A DNA stretch of 64,000 nt from an uncultured Prevotella sp. (GCA_947167845.1 CAMVJQ010000002.1:30106-94105), one strand, 5' to 3'. Numbered from the stretch's first letter, positions 40,909 through 50,585 are shown. Translations and numbers: made by a program. Notes: generated from the letters alone by a model not told the origin.

Positions 40909-42414
40909 TTAAATAAGGTGTAGCGTGCCCATCAGGTAGACGAGACCAAAGCCCAGCACCATCGAGATCACACCCATAATGACGCCCAGTTTTGCCATGT
41001 CGTTCTGTTTCACGTAGCCCGTGGCGAAGGCCAGGGCATTGGGCGGCGTGGAGATAGGCAGGATCATGGCTGATGAGGCTGCGATGGCCACACCGATCAG
41101 CACGGTTGGCGTGCCGCCGATAGGGGCCAGTTTGTCGCCCATGGCACCGCAGACGATAGCCAGAATAGGCATCAGCAGCGCTGCGGTGGCAGAGTTTGAG
41201 ATGAAGTTCGACAGCAGGTAGCAGATAGCACCGCCCATCAGCAGGATGAGCAGTGGCGAGAACTCGCCGAAGGGAATGCTCTCCACAGCATTGGCTGCAA
41301 GGCCAGAGGCATTCAGGCCGTAGCCGAGAGCGAAGCCGCCCGCCACCATCCATATCACGCTCCAGTTGATCTGCTCCAGGTCACGCTTGTTGATGACACC
41401 TGTCAGGGCGAATACCATAAACGGAATCATGGCCACTGTATAGGAGTTGATGCCTGTGACGCGGTCGAGCAGCCAGAGGGCTACGGTGACGAAGAAGGTC
41501 ACGATCACCACGCTGGAGTGAAATCCCTTCTTCATGCTGCCGTCAATCTTCAGTTCGATGGTCTTCTGTGTGAAGGGGAACATCTTCAGCAGAATCCTCC
41601 AACTGATGAACAGCAGCACCAGCACGAGCGGGAACATGAACATCATCCACTGGCCGAAGCCGAGGCCGAGGTTCAGGCCGTCGGGGTCGTTGAGGTACTT
41701 CAGGGCGATGGTGTTCGGCGGTGTGCCGATAGGTGTGCCCATGCCGCCCAGGTTGGCAGCCACAGGGATAGACATGGCCAGTGCGATACGTCCCTTGCCC
41801 TCTGGGGGTAACTGATGGAACACGGGTGTCAGAAACGTCAGCATCATGGCGGCGGTGGCGGTGTTCGACACGAACATTGAGAAGAGTCCCGTGATGAGCA
41901 GGAATCCCAGCAGCACCATCTCGCTGCGCGTGCCGAAGGGCTTCAGCAGCACCTTGGCCAGTTGAGCGTCGAGGCCTGTCTTCGTGGCGGCGATGGCCAG
42001 CACAAATCCGCCGATGAACAGCATGATCACCGGGTCGGCAAATGTCGCCATCACGCCTTTATATGACAGCAGTTTGCCCACTTCCTCCTCATTCACCATC
42101 GGCAGGATGCCGCTGTCGGTACAGAAGAGCAGCATCAGCACGATGATGGCCACCGACGTGGCCCACGATGAAACCACTTCGAGCACCCACATCAGCGTGG
42201 CAAAGGCAAAGATGGCGATGATGCGCTGCTGGATGACTGTCAGGTTCTGGATGCCGTACCACTCCGACGGCATGTTCCAGAGCAGGAGAGTAACTATGGC
42301 CACAAGGGCAATCTTCAGAGCACGTTTGGTGCTGTCTTCAGGATGGTATTTGCGCTGATGCCGCATCTTGTGGTAGGCATCAACGAGATGGAATCCTTCG
42401 TAAATGTGAAACAT
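40909..42414 (-). CDS. SLC13/DASS sodium-coupled anion symporter
   Basis: The 501-residue inner-membrane protein starts at the ATG at 42414 (MFHIYEGFHLV); the promoter lies just upstream, so a longer frame was rejected. About 11-12 helices with the two SNT/SNS anion-binding motifs: FVSNTATAAMMLT and FISNSATAALLMP, and conserved Pro-rich loops (GTPIGTPPN and STPPNALAFA). Members carry succinate, fumarate, malate, citrate or sulfate with sodium. In a succinate-forming Prevotella dicarboxylates are likely, but the substrate is not determined by sequence. Confidence 0.93.
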   Translation of the reverse strand: MFHIYEGFHLVDAYHKMRHQRKYHPEDSTKRALKIALVAIVTLLLWNMPSEWYGIQNLTVIQQRIIAIFAFATLMWVLEVVSSWATSVAIIVLMLLFCTDSGILPMVNEEEVGKLLSYKGVMATFADPVIMLFIGGFVLAIAATKTGLDAQLAKVLLKPFGTRSEMVLLGFLLITGLFSMFVSNTATAAMMLTFLTPVFHQLPPEGKGRIALAMSIPVAANLGGMGTPIGTPPNTIALKYLNDPDGLNLGLGFGQWMMFMFPLVLVLLFISWRILLKMFPFTQKTIELKIDGSMKKGFHSSVVIVTFFVTVALWLLDRVTGINSYTVAMIPFMVFALTGVINKRDLEQINWSVIWMVAGGFALGYGLNASGLAANAVESIPFGEFSPLLILLMGGAICYLLSNFISNSATAALLMPILAIVCGAMGDKLAPIGGTPTVLIGVAIAASSAMILPISTPPNALAFATGYVKQNDMAKLGVIMGVISMVLGFGLVYLMGTLHLI

Positions 42415-42456
42415 ATCTAAACAGTGTTGTTTGTTGATTATTCTAGAAAACGGCTG

Positions 42457-42464
42457 CAAAGATA
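42457..42464 (-). promoter_or_regulatory. -7 box of the DASS transporter (TATCTTTG)
   Basis: TATCTTTG followed by CAGCCG on the minus strand, 43 nt before the ATG. Confidence 0.7.
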
Positions 42465-42507
42465 CTACTTTTTTAAGGAACGCAAGCAATATTTTGTGAC
42501 TTTTCTG

Positions 42508-42537
42508 TTGGTGTTCGGGAAAAAATGCGTAATTTTG
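42508..42537 (+). promoter_or_regulatory. promoter of the DUF4468 gene (TTG-19-TAATTTTG)
   Basis: TTG at 42508-42510 and TAATTTTG at 42530-42537 are separated by 19 bp, a good -33/-7 pair, 24 nt before the ATG. Confidence 0.7.
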
Positions 42538-42561
42538 CCCCATAATTCTAATTCAGATAAG

Positions 42562-43293
42562 ATGAAAAGAACAATGTTGAGGACGCTCACCGCTATTCTG
42601 ATACTCTGCGGTGCAACAGGCGTGCAGGGGCAGGTGATGAAGGCTGCCGACCTGGAAAAATATGCGAAGGAAAGATACAGCGACAGGTGGCTCGAAGCAG
42701 CAGCCTTTCTGGCCAGTGAACTCACGCTTGACAAGAATGAGTCGCTCACCTACCAGCAGGTGATAGAGGTGCCGGGCAAGACTAAGCAGCAACTCTACGT
42801 GGCGCTCAACTATTGGGCGACTGCTACCTTCAAGGACAAGCAGGCCATCACGCTCAACGACAAGGAGAGCGGCACCATCATTGTGTCGTCGACCATACAG
42901 AACATTGTACAGCATACGGGTACTATCAACTCTTACTCAGTAAGCATCACGCCCATTATCCGAATGGACATCAAGGATGGCAAAATCCGTGTCACATACA
43001 CAGTTCAGAACTATGACGTGCTGAGGGATGTCTCAGGCGGATGGCTCTCCTTGGACAGCGACAGGAAGACCTACGGTGATGCCAAGCGCAAGGAGGAGGA
43101 CAAGACCAATGCCAAACTCTACGATGAGACCTGGGAGATAGCCCACCACTACCCCTTCGTGCAAAAGGATGCCCAGAAGCGTACCTGCGCCAAGGCTCTG
43201 GTGATGACCCATGCCTACTCCAACGCCATAATGGACAAGGTGGAGGAGGCCGTCAAGCACGGTCTTGTGGGGAATGAGGATGAAGACTGGTAA
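42562..43293 (+). CDS. secreted DUF4468 domain protein
   Basis: The 243-residue protein has a signal peptide (MKRTMLRTLTAILILCG to VQGQ, about 24 aa). A DUF4468 domain with TBP-like fold covers about residues 55-160 (KQQLYVALNYWATATF, GTIIVSSTIQNIVQHTG, VTYTVQNYDV). A charged helical tail follows. Such proteins are common periplasmic or surface proteins of Bacteroidales with no known function. Start chosen at 42562, after the promoter. It is divergent from the DASS gene and ends before a short array and a bidirectional terminator. Confidence 0.88.
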   Translation: MKRTMLRTLTAILILCGATGVQGQVMKAADLEKYAKERYSDRWLEAAAFLASELTLDKNESLTYQQVIEVPGKTKQQLYVALNYWATATFKDKQAITLNDKESGTIIVSSTIQNIVQHTGTINSYSVSITPIIRMDIKDGKIRVTYTVQNYDVLRDVSGGWLSLDSDRKTYGDAKRKEEDKTNAKLYDETWEIAHHYPFVQKDAQKRTCAKALVMTHAYSNAIMDKVEEAVKHGLVGNEDEDW

Positions 43294-43348
43294 AGGTAAA
43301 AAAGTAAGAAGGTAAAAAATAGAAGAACGGTCTTATGTAGTCTTTCAA

Positions 43349-43390
43349 AAGAAAATCGTCCGTACAACTCTCTGTACGGACGATTTTCTT
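43349..43390. terminator. bidirectional terminator between DUF4468 gene and korB
   Basis: AAGAAAATCGTCCGTAC pairs with GTACGGACGATTTTCTT (17 bp, 8-nt loop) with A/T runs on both sides; it can end both convergent transcripts. Confidence 0.9.
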
Positions 43391-43394
43391 AGAC

Positions 43395-44399
43395 TTATTT
43401 CACCTCCCAGATGTCGTTCGTCTCAAGCAACTCCTCGAAGTTGTGGTACTTCTTCTGGGCGCTCACCTCGGCTATCTGAGCGTGTACGGCATCGTTGTAG
43501 GTGGGAGCCTCCACGTCGCGGATCACGCCCAGGGCAATGGGGAATCCGTCCTCAGGCGTCATCATGGCCAGTTTCAGTTGCAGGGTGTTGTCCTCGCAGT
43601 GGGCATCATGCACGAGTACGTCGTCCAGCGTATAGCCGTCCTTGCCGATCTCCACCACCTTCAGGCCGAAGCCCTGCTGCACGAGGCCATATTCGTTGTT
43701 CTCGCCGAACACGAGTTTCTCACCGTGGCGCACGTAGATGGCGTTCTTCTTGCGGCCCTCGTTGTTGTAGACGATGTCGTGGCAGTGGTCGTTGAAGATG
43801 ACGCAGTTCTGCAGCACCTCCGTCACTGAGGCCCCCTTGTGCTCATAGGCAGCCTTCAGCACCTCTACAGTGCCCTTGGCGTCGGTAGCCACGCAGCGGG
43901 CGAAGAAGTGTCCGCGGGCGCCGAAGCAGAGTTCTGCCGGACGGAACGGGTCCTCCACAGTGCCGTAGGGCGACGACTTCGACACGAATCCTCGGGGCGA
44001 GGTGGGTGAGTACTGACCCTTCGTCAGACCGTAGATGCGGTTGTTCAGGAGGATCATGTTCAGGTCTATGTTACGGCGGTTGGCGTGTATGAAGTGGTTG
44101 CCGCCGATAGCCAGTCCGTCGCCGTCGCCCGACACCTGCCATACGGTGAGGTTCGGGTTAGCCACCTTCGCACCAGTAGCGATGGCGGCGGCACGTCCGT
44201 GGATAGTGTTCATACCGTATGTCGCCATATAGTGTGGCAGGCGGCTTGAGCAGCCGATACCAGAGATTACTGCGACATTCTCGGGTGCTACGCCGATCTC
44301 GGCCATAGCCTTATGGAGTGAAGCCAGGAAGAAGTGGTCACCGCAACCAGGGCACCAACGAGGCTGGCCTTTCTTGAAATCTTGTGCTGTATAACTCAT
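43395..44399 (-). CDS. korB: 2-oxoacid:ferredoxin oxidoreductase, beta subunit
   Basis: The 334-residue thiamine-diphosphate subunit carries the N-terminal Cys motif RWCPGCGDHFF (iron-sulfur/TPP region) and the TPP-binding segment GDGDGLAIGGNHFIHANRRN...NNRIYG. With KorA it decarboxylates 2-oxoglutarate (or another 2-oxoacid) to the CoA ester with reduction of ferredoxin, or the reverse in the reductive branch used by anaerobic Bacteroidales. It lies 29 nt after korA and is followed by a bidirectional terminator. Which 2-oxoacid is used is not fixed by the motifs seen. Confidence 0.93.
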   Translation of the reverse strand: MSYTAQDFKKGQPRWCPGCGDHFFLASLHKAMAEIGVAPENVAVISGIGCSSRLPHYMATYGMNTIHGRAAAIATGAKVANPNLTVWQVSGDGDGLAIGGNHFIHANRRNIDLNMILLNNRIYGLTKGQYSPTSPRGFVSKSSPYGTVEDPFRPAELCFGARGHFFARCVATDAKGTVEVLKAAYEHKGASVTEVLQNCVIFNDHCHDIVYNNEGRKKNAIYVRHGEKLVFGENNEYGLVQQGFGLKVVEIGKDGYTLDDVLVHDAHCEDNTLQLKLAMMTPEDGFPIALGVIRDVEAPTYNDAVHAQIAEVSAQKKYHNFEELLETNDIWEVK

Positions 44400-44428
44400 A
44401 GTTTTACTTTTTTTACTTTTTTACCTTT

Positions 44429-46276
44429 TTACTTTTTCAAGATGTCTTCGAAAGCGTTGACTAACTCTTCTACTACGAACGGCTGGCCCTTCACCTGATT
44501 GAACTGGTAGGGAACGAAACCATCGACCTTCATACGCAGATAGGCAGCGAGTTGGCCCATGTTCTGCTCGGCCACTACCACCTTATTATATTTGGAGAGT
44601 ACCTCGGCGGTGTTCTTCGGCAGCGGGTTCAGATACTTGAAGTGAGCCTGTGCCACCTTGTAGCCCTTCTGGCGCAGTTCGTCCATCGCCGAGTGCAGAT
44701 GGCCGTAGGTAGAGCCGAAGCCCACGATTAGAAGGTCGGCATCTCCGGCATCGCCACTGACTTCGAGGTCGGGCACCTGTATATTCGCAATCTTCTGCTG
44801 GCGCAGGCGCGTCATCAGGTCATGGTTCTCCGGATTGGTGGAGATGGCACCTGTCTCAGAGTCTTTCTCCAGACCGCCGAGGATGTGTGCGAAGCCCTCA
44901 CGTCCGGGCACTGCCCAGTAGCGGGTGCCATTCTCAGCACGCATGTATGGTGTCCACTTGCCCTTCAGTTCCTCAGGCACGTATGGCGGGTTGATGGCGT
45001 CGAGTTTGGCCATTTCCGGCAGTTTGAAGGCTCCTGAGCCGTTGGCCACGTAGGCATCCGTCAGCAGCACCACGGGTGTCATGTGTTCCAGTGCTATCTT
45101 ACAAGCCTGATAGGCAGCGTCGAAGCAGTCGGCAGGACTGGTGGCAGCCATCACCGGCATGGGGCTTTCGCCGTTGCGGCCGAAGAGCGCCTGCAGCAGG
45201 TCGGTCTGTTCCGACTTAGTGGGCAGACCCGTGGCGGGGCCGCCGCGCTGCACGTCGAGTACCACTAGCGGCAGTTCCATGATTACTGCTAGGTTCATGG
45301 CCTCGCTCTTCAGGCAGATGCCGGGGCCGGATGTCGACGTCACGCCCAGTGCTCCGGCAAACGAGGCTCCCAGGGCAGAGGCACAGCCGCTGATCTCGTC
45401 CTCACACTGCACGGTGATGACACCCAGCGACTTGTGCTTCGACAGTTCGTGCAGCACGTCGGTGGCCGGTGTGATGGGGTAGGAGCCTAGATAGAGTTTC
45501 AGTCCGGCCTTCTCGGCAGCGGCGATGAAGCCGTAGGCCGTCGCCTTGTTGCCTGTGATGTCCATATAGCGTCCGGGCACCTTCTCCTTCGACTCGATGC
45601 GGTACACGTTGACGGCACTCGAGTGCGTGTTGTGTCCGTAGTCATAGCCAGCCTGCACCACCTTGATGTTGTTCTCGGCGATGGCGGGCTTCTTGGCGAA
45701 CTTCTCGCGGAGGAAGTTGCCCACCAGGTTCAGGTCGCGGTCGAAGAGCCAGCACACCAGTCCGAGGGCGAACATGTTGCGGCACTTCAGGATGGCCTTG
45801 TTGTCCATGCCCGTGTCGGCCAGACAGTCTTTCACCATCGTTGTGAGCGGACACTGTATGACGCGGTCTGGGTCGATGCCCATCTCGCCGAGATAGTCTG
45901 CCGTCTTAAACTGTGCCTTCTCCAGATCCTTCGGCCCGAAGGAGTCGGTGTCGATGATGATGGTGGCCTGGGGCTTGGCGTAGCGGTACTGCGTCTTCAG
46001 GGCCGCTGCGTTCATGGCCACCAGCACGTCACACTTGTCGCCAGGGGTGTACACCTTGCCGGCTCCGATGTGTACCTGGAATCCTGACACGCCCGTCAGT
46101 GAGCCTTGCGGGGCGCGGATGTCAGCGGGATAGTCGGGGAATGTTGAGATGCCGTTACCAACGGTGGCACTGACCGTAGAGAAGATGTTTCCGGCCAGTT
46201 GCATACCGTCGCCGGAGTCACCTGAAAAGCGCACGACCACTTGGTCGAGTTCCTTCACTTCTAAGTTTTCTGTCAT
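44429..46276 (-). CDS. korA: 2-oxoacid:ferredoxin oxidoreductase, alpha subunit (gamma-alpha fusion)
   Basis: The 615-residue subunit has an N-terminal gamma-type domain (about 8-180: VVVRFSGDSGDGMQLAGN, ADIRAPQGSLTGVSGFQVHIG) fused to the pyrimidine-binding alpha domain (about 200-460: YPITPATDVLHELSKH, CEDEISGCASALGASFAGALG, TSGPGICLKSEAMNLA) and a C-terminal transketolase-like domain (about 490-615). This is the KorA architecture of Bacteroidetes. First gene of korAB with its own promoter. Its TPP need gives a mild functional link to the thiamine-import operon at 52.3 kb. Confidence 0.94.
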   Translation of the reverse strand: MTENLEVKELDQVVVRFSGDSGDGMQLAGNIFSTVSATVGNGISTFPDYPADIRAPQGSLTGVSGFQVHIGAGKVYTPGDKCDVLVAMNAAALKTQYRYAKPQATIIIDTDSFGPKDLEKAQFKTADYLGEMGIDPDRVIQCPLTTMVKDCLADTGMDNKAILKCRNMFALGLVCWLFDRDLNLVGNFLREKFAKKPAIAENNIKVVQAGYDYGHNTHSSAVNVYRIESKEKVPGRYMDITGNKATAYGFIAAAEKAGLKLYLGSYPITPATDVLHELSKHKSLGVITVQCEDEISGCASALGASFAGALGVTSTSGPGICLKSEAMNLAVIMELPLVVLDVQRGGPATGLPTKSEQTDLLQALFGRNGESPMPVMAATSPADCFDAAYQACKIALEHMTPVVLLTDAYVANGSGAFKLPEMAKLDAINPPYVPEELKGKWTPYMRAENGTRYWAVPGREGFAHILGGLEKDSETGAISTNPENHDLMTRLRQQKIANIQVPDLEVSGDAGDADLLIVGFGSTYGHLHSAMDELRQKGYKVAQAHFKYLNPLPKNTAEVLSKYNKVVVAEQNMGQLAAYLRMKVDGFVPYQFNQVKGQPFVVEELVNAFEDILKK

Positions 46277-46318
46277 ATCACTTATTTAGTTTATTACTAA
46301 CTTCTTCATTTTCGGCTG

Positions 46319-46326
46319 CAAAAGTA
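46319..46326 (-). promoter_or_regulatory. -7 box of korAB (TACTTTTG)
   Basis: TACTTTTG followed by CAGCCG on the minus strand, 43 nt before the korA ATG. Confidence 0.65.
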
Positions 46327-46489
46327 CCCATTTTTTGTGAAACGACAAAGTCTTTTCGTATAAAAATGCACACAAAGGTGCTCAGACGTATTAATCTTGA
46401 ATAAGCATACGAAATACTGTTCAACCGTGCAGTGCGAAAAACTTTCTTAATAATCGGTGCAAAATCAGCCATAATTCAACGATTATTAC

Positions 46490-46497
46490 TACTTTTG
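46490..46497 (+). promoter_or_regulatory. -7 box of the exonuclease gene (TACTTTTG)
   Basis: TACTTTTG followed by CACGATC, 20 nt before the ATG at 46518. Confidence 0.6.
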
Positions 46498-46517
46498 CAC
46501 GATCATTAAACGCTATT

Positions 46518-47051
46518 ATGATGATAAGAGACTTTGTCGCCATCGACTTTGAGACGGCTAACCAGCAACGTTGCAGTGTATGCTCAGTAGGTATTGTCAT
46601 TGTTCGTGACGGTAAGATAGCCGATACGTTCTATAGCCTCATCAAGCCGGAGCCTAACTTCTACAGTTACTTCTGTCAACAGGTACATGGACTGAGCCGT
46701 CGTGATACAGACTCTGCGCCAATCTTTCCAGAAGTATGGCAAGAGATAGTGCAGCGTGTCCTTCGGTTTTTCCCCTCTGAACAGGCAGACATGCCGGCCA
46801 TCCCTTTTGTGGCTCACAATGCCCGCTTTGATGAAGGTTGCCTAAAAGCAGTCTTTCAGGTTTATCAGATGGACTATCCCGACTATCGCTTCCACGACAC
46901 TCTTGCAGCGGCTCGACGACAGTTCGGCCATTCACTTCCTAACCACCAACTCCATACCGTCGCAGCCGCCTGCGGCTATGACCTCCGACGACATCACCAC
47001 GCACTGGCCGATGCAGAAGCCTGCGCCGCGATAGCATTGTACCTTTTATAG
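46518..47051 (+). CDS. DEDDh exonuclease (DnaQ/epsilon-like)
   Basis: The 177-residue protein has the DEDDh 3'-5' exonuclease motifs: AIDFET (Exo I) near residue 9, VAHNARFDEGCL (Exo II), and HHALADAEACA (Exo III, catalytic His-Asp). It has no polymerase, BRCT or UvrC-like domain, so it is a stand-alone small exonuclease. Such proteins act in DNA repair or RNA turnover. A second ATG one codon later (46521) is possible. Single-gene unit, convergent with the nucleoside kinase gene 14 nt downstream. Confidence 0.9.
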   Translation: MMIRDFVAIDFETANQQRCSVCSVGIVIVRDGKIADTFYSLIKPEPNFYSYFCQQVHGLSRRDTDSAPIFPEVWQEIVQRVLRFFPSEQADMPAIPFVAHNARFDEGCLKAVFQVYQMDYPDYRFHDTLAAARRQFGHSLPNHQLHTVAAACGYDLRRHHHALADAEACAAIALYLL

Positions 47052-47065
47052 TAAAGGTGGGCGCA

Positions 47066-48727
47066 TCAGTAGTGGAACGACGAGCCGCCGAGGAACTCGC
47101 GGAGGAGTGAGGTGGGCGGAATCTGCGTCTCAGGGATGGGCTTGATGTAGCGCAGGAACTTCAGCAGACGGTAGGCCTCGGCATGTTCCTCACAGTTCTC
47201 AGGCACCTGCTCCAGCAGCGGCTCTGCCTGCCTCTTGATGACGGCCAGTTCGAAGAGCATGGCGGTGTTGAACATGGCGTCGGCATTCTCCTGGAAGGGG
47301 AATATCCAGCGGTTCTCACCCTTGCGTACGCTGGGCCAGCGGCGGATGGTCTCACGGGCCGAGACGGCACGGTACTTGAAGTCGCGGATGATGCGGCGCA
47401 GCAGGCGGTTGTCGGTGGTGGGGATATAGTTGTGGTTGTCGAGCAGGATGGTGGTCAGTGCCGAGGCGTAGACGCGGAAGATCTGCCCGGAGGGTATCTG
47501 CGAGGTCAGTTCCGGGTTGAGGGCGTGGATGCCTTCCACGACGAGCACCTCATGCTCGCCCAGACGGAGCCTTCTGCCGCTCTTCTGGCTGGTGCCCGTG
47601 GCGAAGTCGTAGCGGGGCAGTTCCACCTCGTCGCCCCGGAAGAGGGCGTTTAGATGCTCGTTGAGCAGCGGCAGGTTGAGGGCGTGCAGGTGCTCAAAGT
47701 CGTAGTCGCCCTTCTCGTCGCGTGGTGTCTGGTCGCGGTCCACGAAATAGTCGTCGAGCGAGATGCCCACGGGCTTGATGCCGTTGACGGCGAGTTGTAC
47801 GGAGAGCCGCTTGCAGGTGGTGGTCTTGCCCGAGCTTGAGGGACCTGCTATGAGCACCATCTTGATGCCCTTGCGCTGGGCTATCTCATCTGCTATCTTA
47901 GCAATCTTCTTCTCTTGCAGGGCTTCGCTGATCTGGATGAGCTGCGGGGCGTAGCCTGCCTCGATGGCCTCGTTCAGGTCGCCGATGGTGCTCAGCCCGA
48001 GGATGTCCTGCCACTGGTGGTGCTCCTTGAAGATGCCGAACATCTTGTCCTGGTGAGTCATCTCGCCGAGTTCGTCGGGATGCTCTCTGGAGGGGATGCG
48101 GAGCAGCAGCCCGTCGAAGTACTTCTCCACGCCGAAGAGGTAGAGTTGGGAGGTGTTCGTCAGCAGTGAGCCGTAGTAATAGTCGAGGTAGCCATCGATG
48201 TCATAGTAGGTGGTGTAGAGGCGTCCTGACGACTTGAGGAGTTTCACCTTGGAGCGGTTGTGGAGGCTGTCGAAGAGCGCGATGGCCTCCTCGGTCGTCG
48301 CCTCGTGGCGGTGTATGGGCAGGGCGGCGTCGATGATCTCCTGCATGCGGCGCCGGATGGCGCCTGCATCGTCGAGGGTGACCGGGCGACCGATGTTGAG
48401 ATTGACGTAGTAGCCGTTCGACACGGGGATGTCGATGGCCACCTTGCAGGGGGCGAACAGGTCGTGTACGGCCTTGCAGAGCACGAAGAAGAGGGTGCGG
48501 GTGTAGGCTCGACTTCCACTGGGCGTGGTGATGTCGAGGAATTCCACTGTCTTCCGGTTGTAGACACGGTAGTGCATGCCCTCCACCTTATTATTAACGT
48601 GGGCGGATATCGGCCCGTGCTTCATATTCAGCCCTGTCTGCAGGTATATTTCTTCGAGTGTCGAGCCTATAGGGGCATCGATGACGGTGTCGTTGTTGCG
48701 GCAGTGTATCTTGACAGTTTGTTCCAT
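47066..48727 (-). CDS. nucleoside kinase with TGS/ThrRS-like N-terminus
   Basis: The 553-residue protein has an N-terminal TGS-like domain (about 1-65), a ThrRS/AlaRS second-additional-domain-like middle (about 70-245), and a C-terminal uridine-kinase-type P-loop domain (about 285-480) with GPSSSGKTTTCKRLS and SLDDYFVDRDQTPRDEKGDYDFEHLHAL. This fusion is widespread in Bacteroidetes and Firmicutes and is annotated nucleoside kinase; its physiological nucleoside is not firmly known. It is divergent from the Na/Pi gene; both promoters lie in the 118-bp gap. Confidence 0.92.
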   Translation of the reverse strand: MEQTVKIHCRNNDTVIDAPIGSTLEEIYLQTGLNMKHGPISAHVNNKVEGMHYRVYNRKTVEFLDITTPSGSRAYTRTLFFVLCKAVHDLFAPCKVAIDIPVSNGYYVNLNIGRPVTLDDAGAIRRRMQEIIDAALPIHRHEATTEEAIALFDSLHNRSKVKLLKSSGRLYTTYYDIDGYLDYYYGSLLTNTSQLYLFGVEKYFDGLLLRIPSREHPDELGEMTHQDKMFGIFKEHHQWQDILGLSTIGDLNEAIEAGYAPQLIQISEALQEKKIAKIADEIAQRKGIKMVLIAGPSSSGKTTTCKRLSVQLAVNGIKPVGISLDDYFVDRDQTPRDEKGDYDFEHLHALNLPLLNEHLNALFRGDEVELPRYDFATGTSQKSGRRLRLGEHEVLVVEGIHALNPELTSQIPSGQIFRVYASALTTILLDNHNYIPTTDNRLLRRIIRDFKYRAVSARETIRRWPSVRKGENRWIFPFQENADAMFNTAMLFELAVIKRQAEPLLEQVPENCEEHAEAYRLLKFLRYIKPIPETQIPPTSLLREFLGGSSFHY

Positions 48728-48757
48728 AATTGTTTTGTTTTAGGATTATTTTTGTGG

Positions 48758-48765
48758 CAAAGATA
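48758..48765 (-). promoter_or_regulatory. -7 box of the nucleoside kinase (TATCTTTG)
   Basis: TATCTTTG followed by CCACAAAAAT on the minus strand, 31 nt before the ATG. Confidence 0.7.
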
Positions 48766-48807
48766 CAAAAAAAACGTAATAATCTGCTTAATCTGTGGCT
48801 TTTTTTA

Positions 48808-48815
48808 TATCTTTG
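48808..48815 (+). promoter_or_regulatory. -7 box of the Na/Pi transporter (TATCTTTG)
   Basis: TATCTTTG followed by CAACG, 31 nt before the chosen ATG at 48846. It lies after an in-frame GTG at 48795, which rules that start out. Confidence 0.7.
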
Positions 48816-48845
48816 CAACGAAATTTCGAAAAAACCATTATTCTT

Positions 48846-50582
48846 ATGTCGATAATGATTATCTTTAAACTTCTGGGCTCGCTCGCTCTGCTGATGTTCG
48901 GTATGAAGTCGATGAGCGAGGCACTGCAGAAGATGGCGGGTCCGCAGTTGCGACACGTCCTGGGGGCAATGACCACCAATCGCTTTACGGGGATGCTGAC
49001 AGGTATGCTGGTGACGGCCTCCGTGCAGTCGTCAACGGCCACGACGGTGATGACGGTCTCGTTTGTGAATGCGGGACTGCTGACGCTGGCACAGGCCATC
49101 TCGGTCATCATGGGCGCCAACATCGGCACGACGCTGACGGCCTGGATTATGTCGGCCGGTATGTCGTTCGACATCAGCATCGTGTCGTATATCGGTTTCT
49201 TCCTGGGCATCATCCTTATTTATATGAAGAGGCACCGCTATGTGGGCGACTTCCTCTTCGGACTGGGCCTGCTGCTGCTGGGCTTGACCACGCTGCGACT
49301 GACGGGCTCGGAGATGGACCTGGGCCACAACGAGACGGTGCTCAGTTTTTTTGCCTCGTTCGACCCCGACTCGTTTCTGACCACCCTCATCTTCCTGTTG
49401 CTGGGCGGACTGCTGACGTTCTGCGTGCAGTCGTCGGCAGCGGTGATGGCCATCACGATGATACTCTGTTCGAGCGGTGCACTGCCCATCTATCAGGGTA
49501 TCGCCCTGGTGATGGGTGAGAACATCGGTACGACGGTAACTTCCAACCTGGCTGCGATGTCGGCCAACACGCAGGCCCGCCGTGCTGCTCTGGCCCACAT
49601 GTTCTTCAACGTGTTCGGCGTCATCTGGATCCTGTTCGTGTTCCGTCCGTTTATCGACATGGTGTGCGGATGGGTAGGCTACGACGTGGAGATGACCAAG
49701 GGCAGTGTCGACTCTGCCACCTTCCTGGCCAATTCGGCCAAACTGACCTTCGTGCTGGCTGCCTTCCATACGGCCTTCAACGTGGCCAACACGATGATCC
49801 TGATATGGTTTATCCCGCAGATAGAGAAGTTCGTGTGTTGGGTGATCAAACCGAAGAAGGTGGACGAGGAGGAGGACTTCCGCCTGCACTTCATCACGGC
49901 TGGCTTCATGAAGACACCGGAACTCTCGGTGCTAGAGGCACAGAAGGAGATACAGTCGTTCTCAGAGCGTATGCAGCGTATGTTCGGCATGGTGCGTGAG
50001 TTGCTGACACTCTCGTCGAGCACCTCGAACAAGAAGGACAGCCGGGCCGGCGACTTCAACAAACTCTATACGCGTATCGAGAAGTACGAAGGCATCAGCG
50101 ACAATATGGAACTCGAGATAGCCAAATACCTGGACGCCGTGAGTGATGCCCATCTCTCTGACGAGACGAAGGCCAAGATACGCGCCATGCTCCGTGAGAT
50201 CTCCGAACTGGAGTCGATCGGTGACGCCTGCTACAATATGGCCCGCACCATCTCGCGCAAGTATAACGGCAAGGAAGACCATTTCATCGAGAAGCAGTAC
50301 GACCATATCCACCAGATGATGGAACTGACGGACCAGTCGCTCTCGCAGATGAACCGTCTGCTGTCGGGCCGCAAGGAGTCATTCGACCTGAACCGCTCGT
50401 TCAACATTGAGCATGAGATTAACAACTACCGCAATCAGTTGAAGCAGCAGAATATCACCGATGTGAACAATCACGAATACACCTATGCTGTGGGTACCAT
50501 CTATATGGACCTTATCAATGAGTGTGAGAAACTGGGCGACTACGTGGTGAACGTGGTGGAGGCCCGCATGGGAATCAGATAG
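48846..50582 (+). CDS. Na/Pi cotransporter family protein with PhoU-like tail
   Basis: The 578-residue protein has about nine membrane helices with two inverted Na/Pi repeats marked by the QSS motifs (VTASVQSSTATTV and LTFCVQSSAAVMAI) and MGANIGTT/MGENIGTT. The C-terminal about 200 residues form a PhoU-like helical bundle (QKEIQSFSERMQRMFGMVRELL, LESIGDACYNMARTI). Members move phosphate with sodium; the PhoU-like tail may tune activity. It is followed after only 3 nt by a secreted protease gene, so the two may share a transcript although their functions look unrelated. Confidence 0.92.
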   Translation: MSIMIIFKLLGSLALLMFGMKSMSEALQKMAGPQLRHVLGAMTTNRFTGMLTGMLVTASVQSSTATTVMTVSFVNAGLLTLAQAISVIMGANIGTTLTAWIMSAGMSFDISIVSYIGFFLGIILIYMKRHRYVGDFLFGLGLLLLGLTTLRLTGSEMDLGHNETVLSFFASFDPDSFLTTLIFLLLGGLLTFCVQSSAAVMAITMILCSSGALPIYQGIALVMGENIGTTVTSNLAAMSANTQARRAALAHMFFNVFGVIWILFVFRPFIDMVCGWVGYDVEMTKGSVDSATFLANSAKLTFVLAAFHTAFNVANTMILIWFIPQIEKFVCWVIKPKKVDEEEDFRLHFITAGFMKTPELSVLEAQKEIQSFSERMQRMFGMVRELLTLSSSTSNKKDSRAGDFNKLYTRIEKYEGISDNMELEIAKYLDAVSDAHLSDETKAKIRAMLREISELESIGDACYNMARTISRKYNGKEDHFIEKQYDHIHQMMELTDQSLSQMNRLLSGRKESFDLNRSFNIEHEINNYRNQLKQQNITDVNNHEYTYAVGTIYMDLINECEKLGDYVVNVVEARMGIR

Positions 50583-50585
50583 AAG

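Noticed and set aside
49032..49889. 285-codon minus-strand frame opposite the Na/Pi gene
   Set aside because: His/Gln/Arg-rich shadow of a confidently identified membrane protein gene.
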